Part shown: positions 34,622-44,400 of the stretch, in pieces
Numbering within the stretch: position 1 is the stretch's first letter
How the letters are laid out: every line of letters starts with the position of its first letter
DNA from: Candidatus Electrothrix scaldis
GTDB lineage: Bacteria > Desulfobacterota > Desulfobulbia > Desulfobulbales > Desulfobulbaceae
Assembly (NCBI GenBank): GCA_033584155.1
Contig: CP138355.1
Location: 124,001 to 188,000 of the forward strand
Direction: 5' to 3'
DNA length: 64,000 nt
The notes under the pieces: model-generated
The model's database searches: none
What the model was told of the DNA's origin: nothing
What the model saw: the letters and a program-made list of their open reading frames with translations, nothing else
Translations under genes and position numbers: made by a program

Positions 34622-37392
34622 ACATCCTCAGTCTCCGAACGTACCGGAGGTAGGGGGGCAAAATAACCTATAATTAACATTAACACACCGACAACGAGAA
34701 AAGAAACGATACGTTCCACCGTACCGCTATTTGCCAAATCGACCAGAAAAAGTTTGACCACAGTAACACCTACCAAGCCTGCTCCAATCAACCAGAGAGT
34801 ACGATGTTTCAGGCGATGCGCAGTTACCATGAGAAGCAAGGCAAGGCTCCCCCAAAGAATAGCCAAAGCTGACTGGTAGAGCTGCGATCCGAGCATATCC
34901 CTTTTCCGGAAAGGGACTGTGGCAAAATGATGGACAGCACGAGCCAATACCGTGTTCAGCCAGAGAAAGGCTGTGGCACTGCCTAGAACGATAAAATTTT
35001 TCAAGGGAATTTTTAAACTGACATAATCCCGCCAGAGAACAGCCCAACGAAAAACAACCAGAAACACGATCAACAAGCTCAGCTCTAAGGGATTAAAGAT
35101 AGGGATAAAAGGCAATGGCGTAGCGTTACCAGGGCTCAGCAAAGCGCCTCCCAAGAACCAGAGCCAAAGCAATACAGCAAGGACACTAGCCCCTTGCTGC
35201 TGATATTGAACAGCATACATAGAAACAGGCCAATACGACTCTAAACGCTTACTCTGCATCAGCTGGAGCATAGTCGCTGGTATCAACCCCCATACGATCA
35301 AATTCCAGGCACCAATGCCACCAGTTGAATGATGTACTTGCCAGGCCATTTCCGATGTGAGAATCACTACCAGCAAAAGATATCCACCAACATGTGTCAA
35401 ACCGAGCAAAAACGCTGGCAATCGCTCACGTCCCAAATAAAGGCAATAATGGAGGAGGAGAAAAAATACCGGCCAGGCCAACCAGCCTTGGTGGGCGAAG
35501 AAATGACTGCTTCTATAAAAACCCCGCCAACCAAAGGCATCTATACCCACCAAGATCATGATCGGTAAAAAGCCCAAACTTGGCCAAGCAGCAATGGGCC
35601 AAGAAATTCTCTGTGCCAGAGTGATCATGGCAGCACAACTCACGCCGACAAAGAGCAACACAGCATAATTCTGTGAGGTATAATAGGGAATCAGTTGGTA
35701 GTTCAGCTCATTAATTCCACCGCCAAACCACCAGATAATCCCCCAGACAAAAAGAATGAGGTGATGATGGCATTCAAAATCACGTAGGTTCTTTGCTCGA
35801 TAGAGGTACCAGGAGGAAAATAAGGCTGAGAGGCTGATTATCAGACAACCTAAGTACATCCCGTTCAAGACGATCATCCGCTCATCAAGAAAACGGCCAC
35901 TGGAGAGAAAAAAATAGGCTGCGATAAACTGGAGCAGGGTGCCAAAATTTCTCGGGAGTACCCGGTTCTGCCGCACGCCGACCCAAATCAGGGCAGCCCC
36001 TTCCAAGGCCCAGGTGACAGCGGTCCAGCGCCCGCTCAGGGCCAGGGGAACAGCCAGAGTAACAAAAACTACCCCCAAGGCGAGAAAGGCCTCGGTTAGA
36101 GTGCGCATTCCCTGCCGTAAACGCTCATTGCCCTTATTCCAGAGAAAACGTGCCAAACCAATATAAAACAGGCTGACCAGTAAGGCACTGATTGCCAGCC
36201 CGTATTTGATATCCCTGACCAAGCCTGTCTGGAGAGAAAAGCAGATAATCGGGGTACCAAAGACCAGGGTACCGTCCACATAGCCACGTAATTTAGGAGG
36301 CTGGCGAAAGGCAAACAACACCCCGATACAGGTGAACATCACAAAGAAAAGGACAAGAAAGGGTTCTGTGGAGGCAAAAAAGCGCGGTTCATAACTGCTC
36401 ACGCCCCAGAAACTGCCGATCCCCAGGGTGAACACAAAGCCGAGCAGATTCAGTTCCCGCCATGCCTTGAACCAGGCAATGATCAGGATACCGGTATTGA
36501 GCAGGGCATAATAACTGAACAGGGCTACATGATTGCCGCTGCCGGTAGAAAGAAGAACCGGGGCCAGAAAACCGCCGGTCGCACCGAAAAAAGCAAGGGA
36601 CTTTGCGTTCTGGAGCAGAGCCAGGGCCGCAGAGGTACAGACCAACCCCAGCATAAGAGCAAAAGCCAAGGCTGCCGGTAAAAGATGATATAACTTAAAG
36701 GCCGCAAAAACATCAAGAAACAACAGGCCGACCCCTCCACCCTGCATCAGCAGGGCAAAGCCAGCCCGTTGCAGGCGTTGCCGCCAACCAAAAACCAGCA
36801 TGGCAATCCCGAACAGAGCCACCCCGAGCAGACGAAACTCTATGGGCAGCATATTGCGTTCTGCAGCGTATTTAAGAAGAAAGGCAACCCCAAAGAACAG
36901 CACCAGCAGCCCCACCCGCAGGACTACATTCCCCTGGGTGAAAAATTGCTGCACATAGGCGATGGCTCGTTCCAATAGAGCCGGAGGAGCATCTAAAGAG
37001 GAAGGACTGGCCAGTCTTCCTGGACTTCCGACCGGACTCGGTTGCTCTTTGGGTTCTTCCTCGACAACCTGGAAAGATACTTCCTGCGCTGGAGAGGCAA
37101 CCCTGCGCGGCGGGGTTGTCTTCACGCGCTCTTCCTGATGGGAAGAACTTGCCCGCGTCTCATCTTTTTCCAGAGGAGACGGAGACGAGTGCCTCTGCTC
37201 TTTTTGAGGAGAAGATTCAGCAGAGGTCTTTTTTGCGGGAAGAGCAGCAAGAATGGCTTCGCACTTGTTCAAGCGTTTTTCCATGCCCTGAATGAGTCTC
37301 TTCTGCGCCGAGGTTCTGACTAAGAGAAATCCCAGTGCAATCCCGACAAACAGAATACCGCCAATAATGATAATGATGATCATTTCGATCAT
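34618..37392 (-). CDS. DUF2339 family giant membrane protein
   Basis: A 924-residue protein with more than 20 hydrophobic helices. It starts with one helix (MIEMIIIIIIGGILFVGIALGF), a charged and coiled cytoplasmic linker of about 110 residues, then a continuous helix-rich membrane body that is typical for DUF2339 (FGVAFLLKYAAERNMLPIEFRL, GATGGFLAPVLLSTGSG). Its role is unknown; the 4-base overlap with the DUF3999 gene implies co-translation and a shared function in the envelope. Confidence 0.88.
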   Translation of the reverse strand: MIEMIIIIIIGGILFVGIALGFLLVRTSAQKRLIQGMEKRLNKCEAILAALPAKKTSAESSPQKEQRHSSPSPLEKDETRASSSHQEERVKTTPPRRVASPAQEVSFQVVEEEPKEQPSPVGSPGRLASPSSLDAPPALLERAIAYVQQFFTQGNVVLRVGLLVLFFGVAFLLKYAAERNMLPIEFRLLGVALFGIAMLVFGWRQRLQRAGFALLMQGGGVGLLFLDVFAAFKLYHLLPAALAFALMLGLVCTSAALALLQNAKSLAFFGATGGFLAPVLLSTGSGNHVALFSYYALLNTGILIIAWFKAWRELNLLGFVFTLGIGSFWGVSSYEPRFFASTEPFLVLFFVMFTCIGVLFAFRQPPKLRGYVDGTLVFGTPIICFSLQTGLVRDIKYGLAISALLVSLFYIGLARFLWNKGNERLRQGMRTLTEAFLALGVVFVTLAVPLALSGRWTAVTWALEGAALIWVGVRQNRVLPRNFGTLLQFIAAYFFLSSGRFLDERMIVLNGMYLGCLIISLSALFSSWYLYRAKNLRDFECHHHLILFVWGIIWWFGGGINELNYQLIPYYTSQNYAVLLFVGVSCAAMITLAQRISWPIAAWPSLGFLPIMILVGIDAFGWRGFYRSSHFFAHQGWLAWPVFFLLLHYCLYLGRERLPAFLLGLTHVGGYLLLVVILTSEMAWQVHHSTGGIGAWNLIVWGLIPATMLQLMQSKRLESYWPVSMYAVQYQQQGASVLAVLLWLWFLGGALLSPGNATPLPFIPIFNPLELSLLIVFLVVFRWAVLWRDYVSLKIPLKNFIVLGSATAFLWLNTVLARAVHHFATVPFRKRDMLGSQLYQSALAILWGSLALLLMVTAHRLKHRTLWLIGAGLVGVTVVKLFLVDLANSGTVERIVSFLVVGVLMLIIGYFAPLPPVRSETEDV

Positions 37393-37701
37393 ATCCGCCT
37401 TCTCCCCTGTTATCTGCGGTTTTCATTGAATCGAAAGAACTGCTGCGCTGCTGATGGACAATATGCTGCCACTCTATCAATATAGCAGAAATTATCTTTT
37501 GATACGAAAAAATTGCGGGAATATCGCTCTGGAAAATCTTTGCAGCTTGCGGAAAGCAGTTTTTCGCCTCTCCGTCTTTTCATGACGGTCTTTCTATTGA
37601 CTTTTCAGTATGATATTGTATTTTATCTGAAAGATAGGCTGTCGGTCTTTTCAATGCAGCTATGATCGGGCCCCCTATTCCAGAGCCAACAGGTCAAGAG
37701 A
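37393..37701. other. Intergenic region before the YhcG-type nuclease
   Basis: AT-rich spacer between divergent genes. It contains a recognisable plus-strand promoter (37597-37624) and short GACGGTCTTT / GTCGGTCTTT direct repeats near 37584 and 37640, which may be an operator or chance. Nothing else could be named. Confidence 0.5.
37597..37624 (+). promoter_or_regulatory. Likely sigma-70 promoter of the YhcG-type nuclease
   Basis: TTGACT at 37597-37602, 16-base spacer, TATTTT at 37619-37624. It lies about 80-155 bases upstream of the possible starts. Confidence 0.45.
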
Positions 37702-38796
37702 GTGAAGAAGAACAATACCAAAGAGACAAAAAAGGTTGGCCGACCCGATGCATCGTTTCCCACGTCTGTGGGGAAAAATATGCTCCCGAATGATTATGCT
37801 TCCGTACTGAAAGAACTCAAGGAGCGTATTCAATCTGAACGCCTGCGCGTCACCTTGGCAGCTAACTCGGCTATGGTTCTTCTCTACTGGGATATAGGAA
37901 AAATCATTGTAGAGCGACAGCAGCAGCAAGGCTGGGGTGCCAAAATCATTGATCGTCTTTCCTTGGACCTCAAGTACAGCTTTCCAGAAATGAGCGGATT
38001 TTCGCCGCGTAACCTCAAGTACATGCGGAAATTTGCCGAAGCTTGGCCGGATCAAGTAATTGTGCAACGCACCGTTGCACAAATTCCTTGGCGGAGTAAC
38101 TTGGCTCTGCTTGAAAAGCTGGATGATGTGGAAACACGCCTGTGGTATGCCCAAAAAATCGTGGAAAACGGGTGGAGCCGAAACATTCTGGTCATGCAGA
38201 TCGAAAGCCGTTTGCATGAGCGTCAAGGGCAGACTATAAACAACTTTGCTGTCACCCTTCCGCCGCCTGATTCCGACATGGCAGCCCAGATTTTTAAAGA
38301 TCCTTATCTGTTTGATTTTCTCGGCACCACCAACCTCAGAAAAGAACGCGAAGTCGAGCAGGCATTGATGGATCATGTGCAGGAGTTTCTTCTGGAAATG
38401 GGGGCCGGATTCGCCTTTGTCGGTCGTCAGATGCTGCTGGAGGTCGGAGATCAGGATTTTCGCCTTGATCTGCTTTTTTACCACCTCAAGCTGCGCTGTT
38501 TTATTGTGGTGGAATTAAAGGCTGTACCTTTTGATCCCGGTTTTACCGGCCAACTGAATCTCTACCTGTCCGCAGTTGATGATTTGATGCGGCATCCTGA
38601 TGATAAGCCGACGATAGGTCTGCTGCTGTGCAAGAGTAAAAACGAACTGGTGGTAGAATATGCTCTGCGCGGCCTCAACAAACCTATGGGTGTGGCGCAA
38701 TGGGAAACGCAGCTTACTGAAACCCTGCCTGATAATTTGAAAGACAGTTTGCCGAGTATTGAGGAGATTGAGGCGGAATTAAAGGGTGAGGTGTAG
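37702..38796 (+). CDS. yhcG: YhcG-family PDDEXK nuclease (DUF1016)
   Basis: A 364-residue protein (GTG 37702; ATG 37780 would give 338 and matches the usual N-terminus MLPNDYASVLKELKERI better). The N-terminal DUF1016 half has LLYWDIGKIIVERQ, GFSPRNLKYMRKFAEAWP and WRSNLALLEKLDD. The C-terminal nuclease half has YLFDFLG and the PDDEXK core DFRLDLLFYHLKLRCFIVVELKA, with Asp, Glu and Lys in place. Related proteins are found near restriction and other defence genes; the next genes downstream are also nuclease-like. Intact. Confidence 0.9.
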   Translation: MKKNNTKETKKVGRPDASFPTSVGKNMLPNDYASVLKELKERIQSERLRVTLAANSAMVLLYWDIGKIIVERQQQQGWGAKIIDRLSLDLKYSFPEMSGFSPRNLKYMRKFAEAWPDQVIVQRTVAQIPWRSNLALLEKLDDVETRLWYAQKIVENGWSRNILVMQIESRLHERQGQTINNFAVTLPPPDSDMAAQIFKDPYLFDFLGTTNLRKEREVEQALMDHVQEFLLEMGAGFAFVGRQMLLEVGDQDFRLDLLFYHLKLRCFIVVELKAVPFDPGFTGQLNLYLSAVDDLMRHPDDKPTIGLLLCKSKNELVVEYALRGLNKPMGVAQWETQLTETLPDNLKDSLPSIEEIEAELKGEV

Positions 38797-38854
38797 GAGA
38801 ACCTGTTAATTAGTTTGCATATTAAAAGAGTTAGCAGAAGCATGGTTAAATAGT

Positions 38855-39680
38855 ATGGCAAATCCAAATCATCTTGAAATATTGAGCAAAGGTACAGAAG
38901 CGTGGAATAGATGGCGGCTTGATCATTTAAAGGAACTGCCTGATTTGAGTGAGTCAACACTTATTGAGTTTAATTTTAGTAAAGCCAATTTCAGCAACAC
39001 TAACTTTACACTTGCAGAATTAATTGGGTCTAGCTTTAGCAATGCAAACCTCTCTAATGCTGATTTAAGCGGAGCAGACCTTCGGTATGCTAACTTTACG
39101 GATGCAAATTTAACAGGAGCATCTTTAAAGTATGCTATATTGGTAGACGATACCGGTTTGGGGGCAGACCTCACACGCGCAGTTCTCAAAGAAACACGTT
39201 TTTCAAAAAGCAGTGATACTGTTGAAAGTGGAAACAGTTTCTTTTTAGATTTAGCTTGTACTACTGGACTTGAAACAGCTGACTTTGGGAACCCTACTAT
39301 ATTAAATAACTATCTTATAGATACTTTTGAATATGCACATATACAAAACACAGCGGATGCAGAAACATGGCCCAAGTTATTAGAAAAAGCTATTCAAAGA
39401 ATAAAATCACTTCGCTCACTATTTTCTGCATCAAGTGTACCACCGACTGGTTTAATCCAAGTTGTTAAGACCATAAATGCTGAAATCATAAAGCAGTTGG
39501 CTCATAGTCCAACAGACCTTTACACACTTTCTCCTCGTGGTTTTGAAGAACTAATCGCGGAAGTTTTGTCTTCATATGGATGGGAAGTTGTTTTGACACC
39601 TGCTACTAAGGATGGCGGTTATGATCTTTTTGCCATCACCAAAAATAAATCTGGCCTCCAAGCTTCTTGGATTATTGAAT
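38855..39680 (+). pseudogene. Pentapeptide-repeat / Mrr-type nuclease, 5' part (split by an IS)
   Basis: The first part of one gene interrupted by the IS1380-family element. Residues 40-105 hold about a dozen A(D/N)LxX pentapeptide repeats (for example NADLSGADLRYANFTDANL). A helical linker follows, then from about residue 225 an Mrr-like restriction endonuclease domain (LSPRGFEELIAEVLSSYGWEV, then DGGYDLFAI with the catalytic Asp). The frame reads through the insertion point as WIIE, then the IS supplies a stop 5 bases later. Removing the IS and one 5-base target copy joins it in frame to 41326 onward. Confidence 0.88.
39676..39680 (+). repeat. Left target-site duplication TGAAT
   Basis: TGAAT at 39676-39680 and again at 41321-41325, directly outside the IS ends. 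A 5-bp duplication is as expected for IS1380-type elements (4-5 bp). Confidence 0.9.
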
Positions 39681-41320
39681 CCTAAATTGAGCGATTCATG
39701 GTCTGGGTAAAGCAATTCCGGTAAGAAAAGCTCAATTTTTTAAAAATTGGTTCTCAGGGGAAAACAAAAACACCTCTGAATATAGCTTTTCTTCAGATCC
39801 GTTACGTTTTGGGGCCAATTTCCGCAGTTTTCATGAAAATTGGGCGCACTTATCCTGTCTGAATTCAAATTGAGAATTGCCAGAGATGCTCACCTAGTGT
39901 TGTAACACAGGGGGCTCAATACACCTTTTTAACATTTCGGCTAATTGAAGCCCTTCAAAAGCACACCGGGCCACTTTTAATACAACCTGACCGCTGTGCC
40001 TGACAATTTTACCCGCTACATCTATCAGTTGACGGCGCACTGTTGATGCATAGGCTGTTATTGAAACTACGGGAGAAGCTGCATCCTCTTTGAATGATTC
40101 AAAAAGAAAAAAGCCGACCAGTAGCATGTAATACCACGCAGCGTTTGGAGTGAATCGAGTGAACGGCAGTTGTTCATGGCCAAAATCCTTGAAACCTCGG
40201 TTAACCAACTCGTCGCTACCGCGTACATGATACCCTGCAACAATAGCGTTGGCACTTACATATTCTGACATAACTCCCGCCTTTTCAAGAAGTTCGTCAA
40301 TAGTTCCGCCACGCCCAAGATTTGTAATGATCACGGTGTCTGGACCAGTTCCTGGAAGCCGAAGCTGAGACCCGTGGTTGCACAGGCGACAGTATATAGC
40401 ACGTCGAAATTGCTTCCAATTACCCCTTTTAGTGCCGAATTCCGCATACTCCCAAATATCTTTCTTACCGGGTGCGGCAAAACGCCTCCAACGGGTTGTC
40501 TCACTTGCAAATTCTTTTATATCTTTATACATCTTCCCACCACAGATATAACCAACACCAAGTTGCTCACAAAATTCAAAAATCTTCTGGTCGAAAAAAC
40601 CACTGTCCATTCGGATAACAATCGGGACATCATGTCGATATTCCTTTCTGATGCGATTCACAATATGCAATATCATTTTTTGGACAGTGTCACCGTGATT
40701 CGAGTGCTTATCACCACCGCGAAAAACCGCATCTACAAAAAATCTTCCCCAGTTCATCTGTAACGGCTGGAATCCTTTCTTTTTTTTATAGGTCGGTTTT
40801 ACTCCATGTCGACACTCTGCGTCATCGTTTTCCATAACCATTGTATCAATGCCGAGTTCAACAACGGCTGGCTTGGTTATATTCAATCGCCAAATGAACA
40901 GTTTCTGCAGCAGACGTCGAAAAACAAACACTTTAACAAAAGAAAAATTGCCGAAAAAACGCTTGATTGTATGCGAGGAGGCCATGTCATCCTCTGATGT
41001 CTCTATACAGGCGGCATAGCCCTTATCTGCCTTAAGAGGATCGCCGAACAAACTCTCAATAATAGGGAATAATGAAATACCATGCAGGTACGCTATAAAA
41101 AGAGACAGACCTGACCGACTGGTCAAACAGTCGTCAGTTATGTCAATATAATTAATTTTCAGGTCACTTTTTCGATAGGTCGTGTTTTTTTTCTTCTTCA
41201 TGGTACTTCACCCGGAGGGTTGCAAATCAATTAAGCTGTAGTTCTTTACTTACATGAATAATAACATATGGTTGAAACATGGAAAAGGATTATTTTATAT
41301 CAAGAATCGCTCAATTTAGG
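39681..41320. mobile_element. IS1380-family insertion sequence
   Basis: 1640 bp, with 17-bp perfect inverted ends CCTAAATTGAGCGATTC at 39681-39697 and its complement at 41304-41320. It carries one intact transposase and a 5-bp target duplication TGAAT on both sides. It lies in a nuclease gene exactly within the codons of the catalytic E-C-K motif. The perfect ends and target copies suggest a recent insertion. Confidence 0.95.
39894..41201 (-). CDS. IS1380-family transposase
   Basis: A 435-residue DDE transposase. Diagnostic parts of the IS1380 family are LGIDTMVMENDDAECRHG, YKKKKGFQPLQMNWGRFF, FRGGDKHSNHG and VIRMDSGFFDQKI with the catalytic acids, and the C-terminal NAAWYYMLLVGFFLFE segment. 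The frame is complete. It is read in the opposite direction to the interrupted nuclease gene. Confidence 0.95.
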   Translation of the reverse strand: MKKKKNTTYRKSDLKINYIDITDDCLTSRSGLSLFIAYLHGISLFPIIESLFGDPLKADKGYAACIETSEDDMASSHTIKRFFGNFSFVKVFVFRRLLQKLFIWRLNITKPAVVELGIDTMVMENDDAECRHGVKPTYKKKKGFQPLQMNWGRFFVDAVFRGGDKHSNHGDTVQKMILHIVNRIRKEYRHDVPIVIRMDSGFFDQKIFEFCEQLGVGYICGGKMYKDIKEFASETTRWRRFAAPGKKDIWEYAEFGTKRGNWKQFRRAIYCRLCNHGSQLRLPGTGPDTVIITNLGRGGTIDELLEKAGVMSEYVSANAIVAGYHVRGSDELVNRGFKDFGHEQLPFTRFTPNAAWYYMLLVGFFLFESFKEDAASPVVSITAYASTVRRQLIDVAGKIVRHSGQVVLKVARCAFEGLQLAEMLKRCIEPPVLQH

Positions 41321-41588
41321 TGAATGTAAGCGACATGCTAAACATCGCAAGGTAGGTGTGGATATTGTACGAGCACTTTATGGTGTTAAACATGATTTGA
41401 GAGTTGGAAATGCCCTTTTGGCAACCACTTCTAACTTTACTAAGGGTGTATATGATTTTAAAGCCTCCCGCTATGACCTGGAATTAAGAGATTTTGAAGG
41501 TATTTTGAAGTGGCTTAACGAATATCATCCTAACCCAGATGGCGAGTTGCACATTAAAGATAACAATCTAGTCTTACCTGACAATTAG
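41321..41588 (+). pseudogene. Mrr-type nuclease, 3' part (split by an IS)
   Basis: Continuation of the gene begun at 38855. After excising the IS and one TGAAT copy the joined reading is WIIECKRHAKHRKVGVDIVRA, restoring the E-x-K catalytic motif of Mrr/PD-(D/E)XK nucleases, followed by LYGVKHDLRVGNALLATTS, the usual helix and strand of the family, and a C-terminal helical tail. No other lesion is visible, so the disruption is entirely due to the IS. Starts at 41268 within the IS end would give a fusion reading through the right repeat but not an active nuclease. Confidence 0.88.
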
Positions 41589-41629
41589 CGACGGTTCGCA
41601 GGATACATAAAGCGCACCGCTATCATGCC
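41585..41629 (+). repeat. Dispersed 45-bp repeat, copy 1
   Basis: Begins TTAGCGACGGTTCGCAGG at the stop of the Mrr gene; a related sequence (about 70% identity over 45 bases) stands at 59850-59894 after the UPF0158 gene. Both lie just after a stop codon and have a CATAAA...GCACCGCT core. Likely a degenerate intergenic repeat. Confidence 0.45.
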
Positions 41630-41948
41630 AAAACAAAGAGAGAATGTTAAAAGTATCGGAAGACAAGAAATCAAGCAAGGCCGATACAAAATAAACACCA
41701 ACCTCCTCAAAAGCATTCTCGGTAAAAAACGAGCACTCGACACATATCGCCCGCTCCCTCCCGCCATAGTTAAAAAACTCGAAGAGGAATTTTCTATTGC
41801 CTGGACCTACAATTCAAATGCCATAGAGGGCAATACCCTCACCCTCCAGGAAACCGAGATTGTCCTTAACTCAGGGATTACCATCGGCGGCAAAACGGCA
41901 ATTAGGGACGTAGCCCGTTTTAGTTTTTTCTGCTTCGGTCGTCGGTAG
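41625..41948 (+). pseudogene. Truncated Fic-family protein
   Basis: 107 codons. Residues 50-95 match the N-terminal inhibitory/linker part of Fic AMP-transferases: FSIAWTYNSNAIEGNTLTLQETEIVLNSGI, where SNAIEGN contains the family's inhibitory S/T-xxx-E-G/N motif. Right after IGGKTAIRD the family similarity ends abruptly and a short unrelated run closes at a stop. The catalytic HPFxxGNGR motif is absent from all frames downstream to tex. A deletion or insertion has removed the core; probably non-functional. Confidence 0.85.
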
Positions 41949-42064
41949 CCTGCGGCGAAGTACCTGCGGATATTCGTATCCGCAAGGAAAAAAATCCGTT
42001 AGACCGGACGATGAAGGGGCGATCCTTGTAATCGCCCTTGTTGCTTGTCCCAAGGATGAACTTT

Positions 42065-44230
42065 CTACCCCTCCCGCAAAGAAAGCGCAATCCTTCTCCG
42101 CTGCTGATCCACCTCCAGCACCCGCACCGTTACCTGCTGCCCCACCTTAACCACCTCAGCAGGATCTTTAACAAAGCGATCCGCCAGTTGGCTGATATGA
42201 ACCAGTCCGTCCTGATGCACCCCGATATCAACAAAGGCCCCAAACTTAGTCACATTGGTGACAATGCCAGGCAGGCGCATTTCCTCAATCAGATCGTCCA
42301 TCGAATTGACCCCATCAGCAAAGGCAAAGGCTGTGAACTCCTGACGGGGATCACGTCCTGGTCGGGCCAGCTCTTCCAGGATGTCCCGCAGAGTGGGAAG
42401 CCCAAGGGCCTGGCTCCCTCCTTTTCCACTGTCCTTGCTGACATATCGTTGCAGATCAATCCTGTCCCGCAGCTCTTTTTGCTGCATAAGCTCCTGAACA
42501 GTACAGCCCAGATCAGCAGCCATTTTCTCCACTACGGCATACCGTTCCGGGTGGACAGCAGAGTTATCCAGGGGATTTTCTGCTCCGTGAATACGGAGAA
42601 AGCCTGCGCATTGCTCAAATGCTTTCGCCCCCAGACGAGGCACCTTGAGCAGTTGTTTACGACTGACAAACGGCCCCTGCTCTTCCCGCCGGGCAATGAT
42701 CTTGGCTGCCAAGCCCGGCCCCAGGCCGGAGACATAGGTAAGCAGCTCCAGCGAGCCGCTGTTCACCTCCACCCCAACCGTATTCACACAGTGCATGACC
42801 ACATCATCCAGAGCCTTTTTCAGGGCAGCCTGATTGACATCATGCTGGTACTGCCCGACCCCGATGGAAGCAGGATCAAGCTTGACCAGCTCTGCCAGAG
42901 GATCCTGGAGGCGACGCCCAATGGAAACCGCTCCCCGCACCGTGATATCATGGTCAGGAAATTCCCGCCGAGCCACCTCGGAGGCGGAATAGATTGAGGC
43001 CCCGCTTTCATTGACTAAAGTGATGAGAATCCCCTTATCCAGCCCAAGACCACGGACAAACTGTTCTGTCTCTCGCCCGGCAGTGCCGTTACCAATGGCA
43101 ATGGCCTGAATCCGATGCTTCCGGCAGAGCGTTGTGATGGTTTGCCCGGCCTCATCCTGCTGCTTTGTCCCGTGGGTGGGATAGACCGTGGTAAAATCCA
43201 GCAACTGGCCCTGCTCGCTGAGACAGACCAACTTAGCTCCGGTACGAAAACCCGGATCAAGGGCCATGACCCGTTTCTGCCCCAGAGCCGGAGCCAGCAG
43301 CAATTCCCGGAGATTATCAGCAAAGACCTGAATGGCCTCCTGATCAGCCCGCTGCTTCAGGTCTGCCCGCAATTCGTTTTCCAAAGACGGGCCAAGCAGT
43401 CGCTTATAGCTCTCCTCTGCTGCCAGCTGTACCTGCTCACGAAACCTGCCCTGAGACGAAAAACGCCTTTTGATTAAGGCAAGGGCAGCGTCCTCATCCG
43501 GTCGGATCACGAGACGCAGCACCTTTTCCTCTGCTCCGCGAAACATAGCCAGTAAACGATGACCGGGAGCTTTATGTGCTCCCTCCTGCCAATCAAAATA
43601 ATCGCGGAACTTTGCTCCTTGCTCCTGATTCTTCTTCACCACGGTGGAACGAATCTCCGCCTTATTGGCAAAGAGTCGGCGCAGGTCAGCTCGCAAATCC
43701 GCGTCTTCGTTCATCCACTCGGCCATGATGTCCCGGGCACCAGCTAAAGCCTCTTCCTCTGAATGCACTTCTTTTTCCGGATCAACAAAGGCTCCCGGTT
43801 GAATCTGATTATCCTGACCGGTAAAGAGAGCCTGGGCCAGCGGCTCCAGACCCTTTTCCCTGGCCATCACCGCCTTGGTCTTACGCTTCTGCTTATACGG
43901 CAGAAAGATATCTTCCAGCGTGGTCAGGTCTTCTGCCTTGCCCAATGCCTGCTCTAATTCCGTGGTGAGTAATTCCCGTTCAGCCAGGGAATCCAGCATA
44001 TTTTTTCGCCGCTTGTTCAGGGCAGCAACGTCAGCCAATTGATCACGAATGGCTGCGACCTGGGTTTCATCAAGGGAACCGGTCACCTCCTTCCGATAGC
44101 GGGAGATAAAAGGGACAGTCGCCCCTTCTTCAAGGAGTTGGGCTGTGGCAAGTACCTGCTGGGAAGTAATTTGCAGGGCTTGAGATATACGATGCGCGAT
44201 ACGATGATCTTGTTGCTGATTCTGGGACAT
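42065..44230 (-). CDS. tex: Tex-family RNA-binding transcription accessory protein
   Basis: A 721-residue cytoplasmic protein. The N-terminal Tex helices begin near GATVPFISRYRKEVTGSLDE; the YqgF/RNase H-like core has VMALDPGFRTGAKL; the helix-hairpin-helix part has VNSGSLELLTYVSGLGPGLAAKI and SRKQLLKVPRLG; the C-terminal S1 RNA-binding domain has GIVTNVTKFGAFVDIGVHQDGLVHISQ. The length is slightly short of E. coli Tex (773) but all domains are present. Core gene in an otherwise eroded stretch. Confidence 0.95.
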   Translation of the reverse strand: MSQNQQQDHRIAHRISQALQITSQQVLATAQLLEEGATVPFISRYRKEVTGSLDETQVAAIRDQLADVAALNKRRKNMLDSLAERELLTTELEQALGKAEDLTTLEDIFLPYKQKRKTKAVMAREKGLEPLAQALFTGQDNQIQPGAFVDPEKEVHSEEEALAGARDIMAEWMNEDADLRADLRRLFANKAEIRSTVVKKNQEQGAKFRDYFDWQEGAHKAPGHRLLAMFRGAEEKVLRLVIRPDEDAALALIKRRFSSQGRFREQVQLAAEESYKRLLGPSLENELRADLKQRADQEAIQVFADNLRELLLAPALGQKRVMALDPGFRTGAKLVCLSEQGQLLDFTTVYPTHGTKQQDEAGQTITTLCRKHRIQAIAIGNGTAGRETEQFVRGLGLDKGILITLVNESGASIYSASEVARREFPDHDITVRGAVSIGRRLQDPLAELVKLDPASIGVGQYQHDVNQAALKKALDDVVMHCVNTVGVEVNSGSLELLTYVSGLGPGLAAKIIARREEQGPFVSRKQLLKVPRLGAKAFEQCAGFLRIHGAENPLDNSAVHPERYAVVEKMAADLGCTVQELMQQKELRDRIDLQRYVSKDSGKGGSQALGLPTLRDILEELARPGRDPRQEFTAFAFADGVNSMDDLIEEMRLPGIVTNVTKFGAFVDIGVHQDGLVHISQLADRFVKDPAEVVKVGQQVTVRVLEVDQQRRRIALSLREG

Positions 44231-44380
44231 ATGAGGGTATCAGAGAAATGGAATAATGGAACGATCAGGACTCTTGGTGTAACCGGTTATGGTTATAACG
44301 AATTCCTGCGGGAAGGGCAAAGAGATTTTGGTTATCTTGCGGTTAAGGCTGCTTCACGCCGCAAAAAGAAGAAGCGCTGA
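44231..44380 (+). CDS. Short basic protein or fragment
   Basis: A 49-codon open frame from an ATG that overlaps the tex start by one codon on the opposite strand. The product (TLGVTGYGYNEFLREGQRDF then LAVKAASRRKKKKR) has a lysine/arginine-rich end. There is no convincing ribosome-binding site and no family is recognised. It may be a relic of a longer gene. Confidence 0.25.
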   Translation: MRVSEKWNNGTIRTLGVTGYGYNEFLREGQRDFGYLAVKAASRRKKKKR

Positions 44381-44400
44381 ATGAACTTTTTGCAGTTCAC

